A stretch of DNA of 64,000 nucleotides from Panicum virgatum (Eukaryota; Streptophyta; Magnoliopsida; Poales; Poaceae), in NCBI RefSeq assembly GCF_016808335.1, contig NC_053146.1, forward strand, positions 7,789,015-7,853,014. The letters are read 5' to 3'. The notes below the pieces were generated by a model, which had not been told where the DNA came from, ran no database searches, and saw only the letters and a program-made list of their open reading frames with translations. Shown piece by piece: positions 24,878 to 37,084 of this stretch; position 1 is the first letter of the stretch; each line of letters begins with the position of its first letter. A program made the position numbers and the translations under genes.

Positions 24878-25830
24878 GAGGGATTGCATTGGATGGATTA
24901 CTCCTCGTTTCGTGAGTATATGATGTTTTAGATACATGTGATAGGTTAATTTTCATATTTGAGGAATGTGGAGTACTATATCCTGCTTGTGATGAGTGAA
25001 TTGTCAACCGTGCGGTGTGATCGTGTGTTTGGTCTTTGGTTGCAGGTACACGGGCGTCTAGTGTCGACGGAGAGCTGCCGTGGAGGTGTTGTGGACGATG
25101 GACTGTGCGGTGGACGGCGGTGAAGGGCAGCCGAGACCGGAGCTCGGGCCGGGTGGCTGCTGTGGCGTCTCCTCCTGGATCAAGGGCGCAAGCGACGACT
25201 GAAGGCGGGTTTCTTGGTTTGCGCCACAAAACCAAGGAGGCGGACGGCGGTTGAAGACGCCAAGTTGTGGAGGCACGAGCGTCGGTCTCGGGACTGATGG
25301 AGGCGACGGGCGTCGGGCGGCGTCTAGGGCCGTCAGGAGGCCGAGGCGGGAACAACATCCAGGGCCACGGCGTGGAGGCGGGAATCTTCCCGCGCGTGGA
25401 GTTTTGGCGGTTTTATCAAAACCGGCCACCTCACCGGGTTTCGCGGACCCTCCAAAACCGTGGATCGGATCTTCATCTACATGGCGGCATCGCGGAGAAG
25501 TCTTCGATTCGAAGAAAGAACCTCGGCCGTCGGATGAGTCCATATATCTTTTCCGGTTTTGCCCCTACGGGCCTTCTAGTTTATTTTCAGCTCTAGGGGT
25601 AGTTTAGTCTTTTGGGTAGAGAGTTGTTGGGGTTAAATACCCCCTTACCCCCTCTCTCTCTCTTTTCCCTTTGCCCCTTGCGCAAGAACAGAGGTGCTGC
25701 CTCGCCTCCCTGGCACCCTCCTCCTTCTCCTCTCTTTTCTTCCTTCCTCTCCTCTCTAAGGATTAGAGGTATGGATTCTTGAGGTTTTTGTACTGAGATT
25801 GATCGGGAAAGGAGGCCCTTCCCTCCTTGT
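24878..25830 (+). mobile_element. LTR retrotransposon remnant
   Basis: The stretch is GC-rich (25000-25510), then has a promoter-like segment with ggttaaatacc (25631-25641) followed by a C/T-rich run, as in plant LTRs at the start of transcription. No ends or coding domain can be fixed. I see no gene in it. The open frames here are low-complexity and have no known domain. Confidence 0.4.
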
Positions 25831-25984
25831 GATGGATTAATTAGGCTCATTAGATTCGTCTCATAGTTTACAGACGAGATCTGTAATTAATTTTGTGATT
25901 AGTCTACATTTAATACCTTAAAAGGTTGAAGATTTCCTTGCAAAAATATAAAAATGCAAAATATAAAATGAACTAAACAAGGCC
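25831..25984. mobile_element. Tourist-like MITE, half copy
   Basis: The right end is gaactaaacaaggcc followed by TTA (25985-25987). It is preceded by the words ttagattcgtctc, gtaattaattttgtgatta and tctacatttaatac. These are the conserved 3' half of the common grass MITE that starts GGCCTTGTTTAGTT and duplicates TTA. The 5' half is absent. Confidence 0.65.
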
Positions 25985-26179
25985 TTAATATACTTAAAGT
26001 TAGGATATCTTATAATTTGAGACGGAGTGATACGCACGAGCTGTGAAACGGTGAAGACACGGTGCTTGCTGCATCAGTTTCGGCCTTTTGGTTTGCCTAG
26101 CGCGACTTGCGCTACAAAGAGAATTTTGTATGTTGAAGTACTAAATGGGCCCATTGATGAGTGTAACTTTGCGCGATGA

Positions 26180-26345
26180 ATTTAATGACGGTAATTAATT
26201 TATGATTGACTACAATAATACTACAGTAACCATCCTCTAATCATACGGTCAAATGTTTCATTAAATTCGTCTCGTGAAGTAGCGCATAGATTTAGAGTTA
26301 GTTTTGTATTTCTATGGTATTTGATTTTTTCTTGAAACAAGGCAG
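26180..26345. mobile_element. MITE fragment with related internal words
   Basis: Words such as tatgattgactacaataat, ctacagtaaccatcctctaatcat, and ttaaattcgtctcg match a second common grass MITE family. No terminal repeat or target duplication is visible here. Confidence 0.4.
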
Positions 26346-26499
26346 GTACTGTAAAGGAACAGACATAAAGCTGCACACGGTGATTGGGTAAAACTGATTG
26401 ATATGTACCTCTTGGACAGTAACATGAGCCACTCATTCAAATTTCAAAAACAAACGTTCACCACAATCACCGACTTGTTAGAATTTTTTAACGCGGACG

Positions 26500-27364
26500 C
26501 CTCACACTCTCTCTCTCTCTCCGGCTTGATGCGCCCCTTCCCCCCTCGCCAGCACCCCCTTCCTCCTCACCGGCAGCGGGCGCGTGAAACGATGGTGGTG
26601 GGCCCATGGGATGGTGGCGGGTGCGCGGCCCTTGAGGTCTCCGCCAGCATTTGCTCTGCTCGGCCCGCGCTCCGCCTCGAGTGCGCTGGCCGCCTCCCTC
26701 CTCAAGCTCCGCCAAGCCGGGGAGATGGCAGGGCCGGCCAGATGCGGCGGCCTCAAGCTCGGGCCATGGCGGCGATAGCCGGATCTGGTGGCCTTGAGCT
26801 CGGACCAGGGCACTAGCGGTGGCCCGCGGAGATCTAGCGTCGGCGGACGGGACGGCCATGGCGATGGTTCTCTCCAGCAGGTCGGAGGCCGGCTCTTTGC
26901 AGTGGCGGCGGCCGCGGAGGTCCAGCGGTGGCGGACGGGGTGCCTCATCTCCTTCTCCTCTAAGGCCGGCGCGCGGCCCTCTCCCTCTCCTCCACATGGC
27001 GACTGCAGCCTCGAGGGCCTGCGGTCCGACGGCGCTGGGGTTGACCGGCGGCAGGGACGGTGAAAAGGAGATGAGGCACCCCGTCCGCCACCTTCTCCTT
27101 CCGTTCCGAGCCGTCCGTACAACGAGGGGAGTAGTGGATGGGAGGAGGAACACTAACATAGCATACCATTTACAGGCCCCCCGATGTGGCAATTTTTACG
27201 CTAAAATCGATCTGCAGGATGGCGTACCGTGTGGGAAAGAGGTCCTGGTGCAAGACAGCCTCAAGAGTACCTTAAACACATTCCCAAAAAGTTGATATTA
27301 GGCATGAAGTCAAAGACCTCCCCTCCAATAGATCCCAAAAGATGTTTTCAATCTTTTCACGATC
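26500..27364. other. GC-rich stretch without a recognisable gene
   Basis: The region begins with a short CT microsatellite (26507-26520). It has open frames on all strands, none with a domain. An internal inverted repeat is listed separately. It may be a captured or rearranged gene fragment, but I cannot name a source. Confidence 0.3.
26927..27092. repeat. Perfect 28-bp inverted repeat
   Basis: Arm 1 (26927-26954, beginning GGTGGCGGACGGGG) and arm 2 (27065-27092) are perfect reverse complements over 28 bp, separated by 110 bp. A transcript through it would form a stable hairpin. No flanking target duplication was found. Confidence 0.75.
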
Positions 27365-27384
27365 CAAAAAATGGACCCAAACTG

Positions 27385-27567
27385 CGAATGGGCCTGCGAC
27401 CGGTTGGTCGGCAGCGCCTCAGTAGCGCCCTCTCCTCCGGAGGAGGAGGTCCCCGGTTCGATCCCCTGTGGGGACGAATTTCGGTGGATTTTCCAGGATT
27501 TCCTGATGGCCTTCAACACATGTGTAAGTTCAGATACTACATCTTGTACTTGGAGTAAGGCCGGTCA
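27385..27567 (+). mobile_element. tRNA-derived SINE with 20-bp target duplication
   Basis: The 183-bp unit lies between two perfect copies of the 20-mer caaaaaatggacccaaactg (27365-27384, 27568-27587). It contains a perfect RNA polymerase III B-box, GGTTCGATCCC (27455-27465), and an A-box-like stretch about 50 bp upstream (27402-27415). A long A-rich target duplication fits LINE-mediated insertion. Family not assigned. Confidence 0.75.
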
Positions 27568-27587
27568 CAAAAAATGGACCCAAACTG

Positions 27588-27941
27588 AGCCAGATTTGGG
27601 GCAGTCTACAATGCTCCCAATAATCCTCCTTTTTCTGTGGTTAATGTTCCTATGATACTATTCACATGAAAAAATAAAGATTTGGGCCCACAAATTGATG
27701 ATATGTCTGTACTTATATAATTTTGGGAACCAATTTTTAGGATCTGTTGGTTGAGAGGTTAGCTTACTTCCAATAATTTTTGGCAAGGTTCCAAAACTTA
27801 TTTTTGGGCTATATTTTTCATGCACTCGTGGAGATGCTTAGGCCTCCTCCAGAGGGGTGCCTTAGAACTATCAAAAATAGTTTATTATTTTACTTTATGA
27901 ACATTAGCAAAAGTAAAGAGCCATCGTGGAGTGAAATGATA
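27588..27941. other. AT-rich intergenic stretch
   Basis: No gene, RNA or repeat is recognised here. Confidence 0.3.
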
Positions 27942-28755
27942 GGCGGTGGTTGGGAGCACTCCGCTCCACCAAATTTTGCTCCACTCTGTGAAAAAATACC
28001 CAAACAACACTAGCGCCTCCCGGTCAACAGATGCAAAACTCCCGTCGATGCCTCTGCACGCCACCGCCCGACTCTGGGCTCCTCCCGCCGCCGCCGGCCG
28101 GGGCCCCGCCCGCCGCCGTCGCTGACCGCTCCTCCCACCGCCGCCGTGGCGCCGCCCGCCAGGGCCCCTCCCGCCGCCGCCCGCCAGCAGACCACGGTGG
28201 CGCGCGCAAGCCGGCGAGAGGTCAGCAGGGCGGCGCGCGCAGGCCCGCGAGAGTTCAGCAGGGCGGAGCACGAGGCCAGTAGGGTGGCGCGCGAGGCCAG
28301 CAGGGCTGCGGGCGGAGGGAGGAGCTTCGGCGGGGCAGCCTGCGCGGGGAGCGGCGGCGAGGCCTCGCTGCGCGCGAGGAGCGGCGGAGCAGCCCGTCGG
28401 AGCCGCACTGTGGCCGAGGGCACAGCTGAAGGGGGCGTGGCGGTCAGGGCTGGGTGCGCGGCGTGCGCCGATGGGCAACCATAGGAGGATCTGGAATCTT
28501 CTTGAGGTAGAAGAACCACCAGGCAGATGGGGTCCATGTGGAAGTGAGGCAAATGAGTGGACTAGGCCGCAGGGCCACTAACTTTCTTACTGGGCCGGTG
28601 GGGCAGGAGAAGCTGGGCCATTGGTTTGCACGTTGGGCCGGAGGTGGAGTGGAGCCATACAATTGCCAAACAAAATGTACTACAAGTGGTGGAGTCGAGT
28701 GGAGTTGGTGGAGTTGAGTGACTGTTTTGGAAGTGGAGTGCTCCCAAACATGCCC
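27942..28755. mobile_element. Non-autonomous DNA transposon with GC-rich interior
   Basis: The left end (ggttgggagcactcc, 27948-27962) and right end (ggagtgctcccaaacatgccc, 28735-28755, in reverse) are imperfect terminal inverted repeats, flanked by a possible 3-bp duplication ATA. The centre (28020-28480) is very GC-rich with tandem 'gagg(c/t)cagcagggc' words at 28215-28310. No transposase is present. The terminal sequence resembles Harbinger- or hAT-type MITEs of grasses; the superfamily is left open. Confidence 0.55.
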
Positions 28756-29844
28756 ATAGTCTCTAACCTTCTTATGAATTTCTCTCTCACCGCAGTGTTC
28801 GAAACTGGTTTAGAGCTATCTTCTGGCAGGCCATCCCCAACCCAGAAACTATCCTTCAGTTCCATATCTGCCAAGTCAGCTAGACACGGCCTCTAGAACT
28901 GTACCGCCCAACGCTGGTAGTTTTTTGGTGGATAAAAAAATCAACGGATTCTTTTCTTTTCGGGGCCTCTCTCGTTCTCTCTTTCCAATCCTAATCTTTC
29001 TCTCGTCTCCAATCTGAGCGTCGACGGTGGCATGGGTGGCCGGGGGCAAGTTCGCCTAGACCGTGGCGGGGGTGGTGGGTGAGTGGGGTCGAGATCATAC
29101 AGGCGGCGGCCGGCGGCGAGGACTCATACTTGGGGAGTTCTTGGGTGGATCTGGTACTCACTTTGCTTGATTACTTGTGGATTTGAGGAGAAGTTTAGTT
29201 TGCTAGGTTGTTCGTTCTGTTGTTCGTGCTGATTCCATTTCATTACTTGGTCATGAGAGGGGCAATGGTATAGATCGAACACTTGCATTGCTAACTCGCT
29301 ACTCACAAGATCTGGTTGTTTGCAAGGTTAATGGCCGCTGGTTCCTGCTCGAGGGAGCTTTGCGCGGGTCGGCCATGGCGAGCTCCGTGTGGGTATCGAC
29401 GATAAACTCCGACAAGCTTGCTCTGGCGTGCCGGCCGCGGGGCGCCAGGGCCGAGCATGGGAGGCGATAGCGACACGGCAGGGCGCGAGCTGGGCGGCGG
29501 CGGCGGCGAGCGCGCACGGTTGGCGGCGCCGGGGACCTACACACGAGGATGCCGCGACGGCGAGTCTGGTGGCGCTAGCTTCTCTTCCTATCCTCCTCCC
29601 GCGGCGGATCCACCGTCTGCCGGACCCAGGCAAGGAGAAAATGCGAGGCGAAGAAAGATCGGTCTAACCCAACGCAGATTCGTCTGGTTTCTAGTGTCTT
29701 GTAGACGCCACCGAAACGGTGTCGCATGCACGAACGGTTTCTATGTTTTCTCTCCCTTGTTTTTTTTTAACTTTCATGCCAAATCAGAATTTTGCTTAGT
29801 TGGCAATCTAGTTAATTCTATGGGCACTAGCTGACTTCTGCAGT
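28756..29844. other. Intergenic mixture without a called gene
   Basis: The stretch has a GC-rich part at 29330-29650 and AT-rich flanks. Open frames here have no known domain, and I see no splice-consistent gene. Confidence 0.3.
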
Positions 29845-31490
29845 GAGAGTCGGCTGTTGTGCCCGAATAGGCGTACAAGAGTAGCAGGCGGACGCAGTGG
29901 GCAATCCGGCTCGGAGTCGGAGCTCGGCGCGATGGGGCTTGCTTGTCTTGATTTTGTCAACAACAACTTGGTCGCGGCCCACCATTATCTCTTGCGGATG
30001 GGCCTTAATGGACCCCTATCCTATCAAAGCTGACGGTCCAGACAGACAGTCTAATTGTGTTTTAGTACGACCCAATTTTTCTTTCACTACCCAACACGCT
30101 AGGAGAGCGAAAGTAAAAAAACAAAAAAAATTTAAAAAAAGAAACAGGCTAGGACAGCATAACTTGGGCCTTTTTAGAGACAAAAGAAAAGATGGAATGA
30201 TCAAGAAATTTTCGGATTTATTTCATATGTTTTACTATCCTAAAGATTCAAAGTCAGCATAGGGATGGGAAATTGAATATTAATGATCCATATTTATTTG
30301 ATTTCACAATTGGTAAAACTGAATTTGTATATAGAACATCCATATAAGATATCGATTGGCACGTGGATACAAAACGTATCTAAGTTTTCAATATGGAAGT
30401 GGAAACAATATGCACTTCGGATATGGATATGGATATGAAAGCGGTAATGCTAGGGATCTGGTGTCCAATCCGCCAGATGCCCTATCCACTCATCCACGCA
30501 GCTCGCTCGTCTCTTGTCCCCTCCGGCATCTTCCACCCCACACCTCGCAGCTCCCTAGCCGGCGGCGGCATCCGCACCCACCCGACAACCTCCTTCTCGA
30601 GGCTCGGCTAGGCGCGGGCGTAGGCGGAGCTCGCGCGATGGCTAGGGGCAGAGCCCCTAGCGCCTAGAGGCGAAACTCGTCCACAATGCGGCCGGCCGCA
30701 TGCGTCCTCCACCCCCACACTCCGACGACCTCCTCCTCGGGGCTCAGCCAGGCGCGGGCGTCAGTGGAGCTTGCGCGACGGCTACGGTCAGAATTCCCAA
30801 CGCTTAGGGGCGGAGCTCACTAGCAACGCGGCCGGTCGTGGGCCGCCGCTCCTCGCGGCTTCCCCCACGCCGGCCAATGGAGGAGCTCCGAGCGGCATCC
30901 ATGGCGGGACAACAGGCATGTTTTGGTGCATTGCTGCAAGCGTATGTTACATGTGTTTAAGATGAATGTTGCAAATATTTTATGTGAATGTTGCAAAAGT
31001 AAATCTAGATGATGCAAGGTTGCATATGCTTTCACAGACATGTAGCAAGTGTTTAATTCAGATGTATACATTTTCATTGAGACGTTTCATGTGAATTTTA
31101 AATGTTCCATGAAACATGAAACAAATATTGTGGCGTTTTTTTTCATCATCAATGGATGGCTAACAATAATTTTTCAACATGTTTTGAAGTCGCAAATGCT
31201 GATTTTCAACATGTTTCATTTGATCAGTCATGTTGGATGCAACATCAGTTGCGGCGGGAATTTTTTCTTTGGTGGTACCATCCGATAGCAACGTCTGGAT
31301 TGGACATACGAGTGCTAGAAGCTCCTAATAAAAAAACTAAAATACATCTAATGGGCATACGGGGACCAGATGCGTATTGACTCGTAAATATATTTTTAAA
31401 AATAAGTAAAATTGAGAAATAGAATAAATCACTAAGTCATAAACATATAAATATTCATCTAAATTAGCTTGATATTTGGATAGGACATTG
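29845..31490. repeat. Dispersed repeat R, long copy 2
   Basis: This is co-linear with 16077-17750. It keeps an extra tandem unit of about 110 bp in the GC-rich part (around 30715-30825, repeating 'ggcgcgggcgt' and 'ggagct(c/t)gcgcga'). No coding domain is seen. Confidence 0.7.
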
Positions 31491-32042
31491 ATTTTTTGGT
31501 AATGACTCCACTGCAACCAGTCTTAAATTCGTCCAATTGCACGGCCACAGCTTGCCTGTTCCCTTCTCGTATCCCCAACCGTATCCCCCGACACGTGGAA
31601 GTTGCCTATTGGTTTCCTGCCAGAGTCCCCCACCGAGAAAACGGAACCGTCTCGTTCCCCGTTATCGCCTCTTTCTATTCTTTTTCTCTTCTCTGCTCCA
31701 ATCACCTTCTCACGTACATCAATATGGAACCTCATGAGCTTGATATAACGGGGGAAGCTTAATTTTATGCGTGTGCGGCAGGAAGATTGATTTAGGTTGA
31801 GGCAATCGATTTGGGAAGAGACAAATTTCATATTTTGACAGCGGCAGCAGCAACCTCGAGTTAAGTGGCGGCGAGCTGATTATGATGGGGAGGGATCCTC
31901 GTTTCCAGCTGTTTGATCTCCATTTTTGTTGGTCAGGACTTTTATTCTTGCTTTTTAATTTCGATTTGGGTGACCAGAAACTCAATTCTTGATAGGGGAT
32001 CTCGATCTGATCTGAGTGAGGGGGGCGTGATGATGCTTTGTA
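31491..32042. other. Non-coding stretch with a short repeat shared near 51640
   Basis: Around 31498-31530 'ggtaatgactccactgca' and 'taaatt' match 51640-51671 at about 85 percent by eye. That is just where segmental duplication copy 2 begins. The remainder has no recognisable gene. Confidence 0.4.
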
Positions 32043-32301
32043 CTCACTCCGTTCTAAATTATAAGTCATTCCAAAAATTTAGGAGAGTCAAAGTTTTTCA
32101 AATTTGATCAAAATTATATAACAAAATAATAACATTTATGATACAATTAAGTATCATTAGATTATTTGTTAACTATATTTTCATAGTATACTTATTTGAT
32201 GTCATAAATTTTTGTGTTTCTCTCTATAATTTTGGTCAAATTTTAAGATGGTTTGACTCTCCAAGATTCTTGAAATGACTTATAATTTGGAACGAAGAGA
32301 A
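32043..32301. mobile_element. Stowaway MITE
   Basis: Terminal inverted repeats begin CTCACTCCGTTCTAAATTATAAG and end as its near-complement (cttataatttggaacgaagag). TA target duplications lie at 32041-32042 and 32302-32303. Length is 259 bp. These are the diagnostic features of grass Stowaway (Tc1/mariner-derived) MITEs. Confidence 0.93.
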
Positions 32302-32303
32302 TA

Positions 32304-32626
32304 CTTGTGGTTGTGGAAGTAATGACATGGCCACACCCTCAACGTCTATACTTGTCGTTGAGGTCTTGAGGAAGATGCTAAACTGATGATCGACGTCTGT
32401 TGCAATTAGCAACAATTTTCAGAATATGCAATTTTTTAACCATTAATTATCGTTAACTGCTGTGTGACGGTACCACTAACGGAGTGACTGCTCCGTTTTC
32501 TCGGCGATGGGCTGTTGACGGAAAAGAAAAGTAGAGGGTCCGGCCTATAGCTGGGAGCTCTTTGATGGCTTCCACGTGCGTGGAGGCACACATGGAGACA
32601 CGTAAATGAGACAGACAAGCTGCAGC
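32304..32626. other. Unassigned flank left of the copia element
   Basis: No gene is seen. The sequence up to 32626 replaces what should be the first 98 bp of the element's left LTR, so it may have arrived through a deletion or rearrangement. Confidence 0.4.
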
Positions 32627-32824
32627 CATAATGAGGAGAATTATAACGCAGGAAATACAATGAGTCGTCGACTCTTTCCGTGCGGTTTATAAAATGTATA
32701 TATAGAACGAACTGAACTGACTGCAGTCAAACACGGAAACAAATCCGCTAATCACATAACCCGAACCGTGGGTCCTCCAGGCGTCCCCACAAGACGCACG
32801 AATAAATTCGGATCATATCCAACA
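32627..32824 (-). repeat. Truncated 3' LTR of the copia element
   Basis: The 198 bp match 39058-39255, from 'ataatgaggag' to the terminal 'ccaaca'. The outer 98 bp of the LTR (38960-39057 in the other copy) are missing. Scattered differences from the 5' LTR, for example ctctttcc for ctcttccc, show an old insertion. Confidence 0.9.
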
Positions 32825-32835
32825 AACTCCACCTT
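32825..32835 (-). promoter_or_regulatory. Polypurine tract of the copia element
   Basis: On the minus strand aaggtggagtt lies directly before the LTR start TGTTGG. This is the usual plus-strand priming tract of plant copia elements. Confidence 0.8.
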
Positions 32836-32924
32836 GAGACGAATTCCATCTTGTAGTAAATGAAGTATCATCAATGAACTCACTTCAATAATAAATAATC
32901 GACGACTCCAAAAGTCACTAGGAC

Positions 32925-35900
32925 TTAAACTTTAACACCAACTAAATTTAAGCATAGCTCAAACTTAGCTATAGGAACAGGTTTAATCATCATATCAGCA
33001 GGATTGTTATGAGTACTTATCTTGCATACTTTAACATCACGATCAGCAACAACGCCTCGAATAAAATGATATCTCACATCAATGTGCTTCGTTCTTTCAT
33101 GAAACATTTGATCTTTAGTAAGACAACAAATAGCACTTTGACTATCACAATGTATAGTAATGCAAGAAGAAATCCCGCAAAATTCAGAGTATAAACCTCT
33201 CAACCAAATTGCTTCTTTACAAGCTTCAAAAATAGCCATATATTCAGCTTCAGTAGTGGACAAATCAACAGTAGCCTACAAACTTGTTTTCCAACTAACA
33301 GAACAACCACCAATGGTGAAAACATAACCTGTGAGAGACCTCCTCTTATCCAAATCACCAGCATAATCAGAATCAACATAACCAACAAGTCCATCTCTAG
33401 ATTTCCCAAACTGCAAACAAGCACTAGAAGTACCTCGCAAATATCTGAAAATCCATTGAACAACTTTCCAATGCTCTTTGCCAGGATTAGCCATGAATCT
33501 ACTAACAACACTCAATGCATGAGATAAATCAGGATGAGAATAGACCATGGCATACATAAGAGAACCAACTGCACTCGAATATGGAATTCTAGACATGTAC
33601 TCAATATCATCATCTGACACTGGACATAAAGCTGAAGATAATCTGAAATGTGCAGCTAATGGAGTACTCACTGGTTTTACATCATGCATATTAAAACGAC
33701 GAAGAACCTTTTCAATATAACCTCGCTGACTGAGGTATAACGTACCAGATTTTCTGTCTCTGATAATTTCCACACCAAGAATTTTCTTAGCTGCACCCAA
33801 GTCCTTCATCTCAAATTTTTTATTCAATTGTGCCTTTAATTTAGCTATTTCTGATTTATCTTTTGCAGCAATCAACATATCATCAACATAAAGAAGCAAA
33901 TAAATAGTTGAACCATTAATTGTCTTTAAATAAACACAGCTATCATAATCAGACCGCTTAAAACCATGAGAGAGCATAAATGAGTCAAACCTCTTGTACC
34001 AATGGCTAGGAGATTGTTTCAAGCCATAAAAATATTTCTTTAATCTACAAACAAGTTTTTCTTTTCCAGAAACAACAAAACCTTCTGGTTGGTCCATATA
34101 AAGTCCTCTTCTAACTTCCCATGTAAGAAAGCAGTTTTAACATCTAATTGCTCAAGTTCATAATCATGCATAGCAACAATACTGAGTAATATGCGAATAG
34201 GACTGTGCTTCACAACTGGGGAAAAGACATCATTGAAATCAATACCTGGAATCTGACTATAGCCTTTAGCAACCAACCTAGCTTTATACATTGCTGGCTC
34301 ACTTGGAGACATAGCTTCCTTTCTTTTGAAAATCCATTTGCAACGGACAGGTTTTTTATCCTTGGGCAATTTGACTAAATCCCAAGTACTATTCTTTTCA
34401 AGTGACTCCATCTTATCTTGCATAGCGGTCAACCAATTGTTGCAATTAGCAGAAGTAATAACCTTAGAATAATTGGAAGGTTCTGCAACACCTTCGATCT
34501 CTTCTGCAACACTTAAAGCATAAGCAACATTGCATTCTTGATCAACCTTTTAACTTGTTTAGGAGCCCTTCTGGGGCTATTAGCTGCAATAGAATGTTGT
34601 GGAGGCTGCACAACTGGAGAAGAATGCTCAGCAATAGATGAATCAACAACAATTGGAGGATCATCAATAATAGGTGCATCTTGAACATCAGCATCATCAT
34701 TATCTGGTGTATTATTAATATCAAGAAAATGCTCCACCTGCACACTTCATTTTTCAACAGGAACATCAGTAGATAGGTTGTTAGGTAACATAACAGACTC
34801 ATTAAAGATAACATTCATGCTAATCACAACCTTCTGAGTTTGTGGATTCCACAACTTATAGCCTTTAACACCAGATTTATAACCAAGAAAGATGCACTTA
34901 ATAGCTCTAGGCTCCAATTTATCATTATCAACATGAGCATAAGCAGTACAACCAAAAACTCTTAATTGCGAATAATCAGCTGGAGAACCAGACCATACCT
35001 CAATTGGAGTTTTCTTATCAATAACAATACTGGGTGAACGATTAATAAGATAGCAAGCAGTGGAAGCAGCTTCAGCCCAAAAACGTCTATGCAAACCAGC
35101 ATTAGACAACATGCAACGGGCCTTAGAGATGATAGTCCTGTTCATACACTCAGCTAGACCATTCTGTTGGGGTGTACAATGCCTTCAGATTTACAATATG
35201 CATTAAATTCTTTAGAACAGAATTCCATCCCATTATCAATACGAAGCTTCTTAACCTTCTTTTCAGTTTGATTCTCAATCATAACCTTTCACTCTTTAAA
35301 TGCTGAAAATGCTTCTGATTTATCTTTCAAAAAATAAGGCCATACCTTTATAGAATAATCATCAATTATGGTCAACATATAACGAGCACCACCAAGAGAA
35401 GGCTTGCGAGATGGTCCCCATAAATCAGAATGCACGTAATCAAGAATACCTTTACTTGTATGAGTAGAGGTATTAAACTTCACCCTCTTGTGTTTGCCAA
35501 ACACACAATGCTCACAGAAATCCAACTTGCCGATGCTATGCCCATCGAGAAGTCCTCTCTTGCTCAAAACTGCCAAACCAAGTTCACTCATATGCCCAAG
35601 ATGCATATGCCAAAGATTAGCAGCATCAGAATTGGATAATGAATTGGAAATTACAGCAGCATCACCTGTAATTGTAGTACCATGAAAACGGTACAGGTTG
35701 ACAGATTTCGAATCACCTTTCATAACAATAAGGGAGCCTTTTGACACCTTCAAAACCCCATCTCCACCGGAGTAATTGTACCCTTTGCCATCAAGAGTAC
35801 TCAAGGAAATAAGATTCTTTCTCATATCTGGAATATGCCTCAGATCTGTCAAAGTTTTGATAATACCGTCATGCATCTTGATCTGAAAGAAACCAATACC

Positions 35901-36914
35901 AATAATCTGACATGGACTGTCATCACCCATTTTAACAGAACCACCATTGACAGAATCATATGTGATGAACCAATCTCTATTAATGCATATATGAAAGAAT
36001 GCAGTAGAATCAAGAATCCATTCATCACCACTATTTGCACATCCAGCAAAAGCAACAAGAACCTCATTACCATCAGAACTACCATCGGTAGCAACAGAAG
36101 CATTACCTTCTTCATTGGGTTTACCTTTCGGTCTGTATGTGCCAGCTCTCTTTTCTTTGTTCTTCAATTTAATACACTCAGATATGAAATGAGTGTTTTT
36201 CTTGCAATACCTGTAAAATTTCTCATCCTTGTCTCTTGACTTTGAACGGCCATGGTAGCCATTCGAACTCTTGCCTCTATAACCATTATTTGATTTCTTA
36301 TGTGTCCTGCCACGAACAGACAAAGCTTCTCCATTGGAAGTTGAACCTTCAGAAGACACCATTTGTTTTATCTTTTCTTTAGTTTGCAAAGCCTCATAAA
36401 CATCATTCATGGTTAGAGTATCATGACTATATAATATAGTATCTCTGAAGTTTGCATAAGAATCAGGCAGTGCGCACAAAAGAATAAGACCCAAGTCCTC
36501 ATCATCATAAGTTACCTCCATAGACTGTAGGTCAGCAACGATCTCCTTAAAGACCGAACGATGGTTAGAGACAGAACCACCTTCTTGCAACTTGTGCGTG
36601 TATAACTTCATCTTCAAATGCATCTTGCTTGTCAAATCTTTAGGCATGCAAATTGACTCCAACTTAAGCCATAGAGCAGCTGCAATTTTCTCTAGCAGAA
36701 CCTCTTGCAAAATATTATTTGAAAGATGAAGATGAATGTGAGACAAGGCCTTATGATCTTTTCTTTTCTCCTCTTCGGTCCACGATTTTGAATCCTTATT
36801 ACCGAATTTTTCAAGAGCATCGTCCACTTCAGCCTGAGTCAGAAGTGCCCTTATCTTGACTTGCCATAGAGCGAACCTTGTGTCACGATCCAGAGACGTA
36901 AGATCATACTTCAT
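32925..36914 (-). pseudogene. Copia gag-pol polyprotein, inactivated
   Basis: The first frame (36914-35289, 541 codons) holds gag, a protease and the integrase N-terminal part. The gag zinc knuckle keeps C..H..C, but its first Cys is Tyr. The protease active site reads DST instead of DSG. Integrase shows the zinc-binding H-H-C-C pattern and HSDLWG / IIDDYS. A stop at 35289-35291 ends it. A frameshift follows near 35175, then the integrase end (from 35145), a stop at 34747-34749, a frameshift near 34545, reverse transcriptase (34432-33276, frameshift near 34103) with an intact YVDDM catalytic box, a stop at 33276-33278, and RNase H with TEAEYMA and CDSQSA motifs ending at 32925. With at least three stops, three frameshifts and two altered catalytic motifs it cannot make a working polyprotein. 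Confidence 0.92.
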
Positions 36915-37084
36915 CGCAGCTATTAGAAGAAATAACTAGGAAAAATAATCTACAGTAAGTAATCTAGGTATGATACTGTGAAACCCTATAACCTGCAGCC
37001 TGTACGTTCAGTAACGATCCTAGTAGCCTTCCTGTGTGCACCAAGCAAAGATCCTCAATTTGAGGCAAAGAAGAGGCACACGGC

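Noticed and set aside
27455..27465. A tRNA gene, because of the perfect B-box.
   Set aside because: No cloverleaf can be drawn, and the 20-bp flanking duplications show that it is a SINE insertion.
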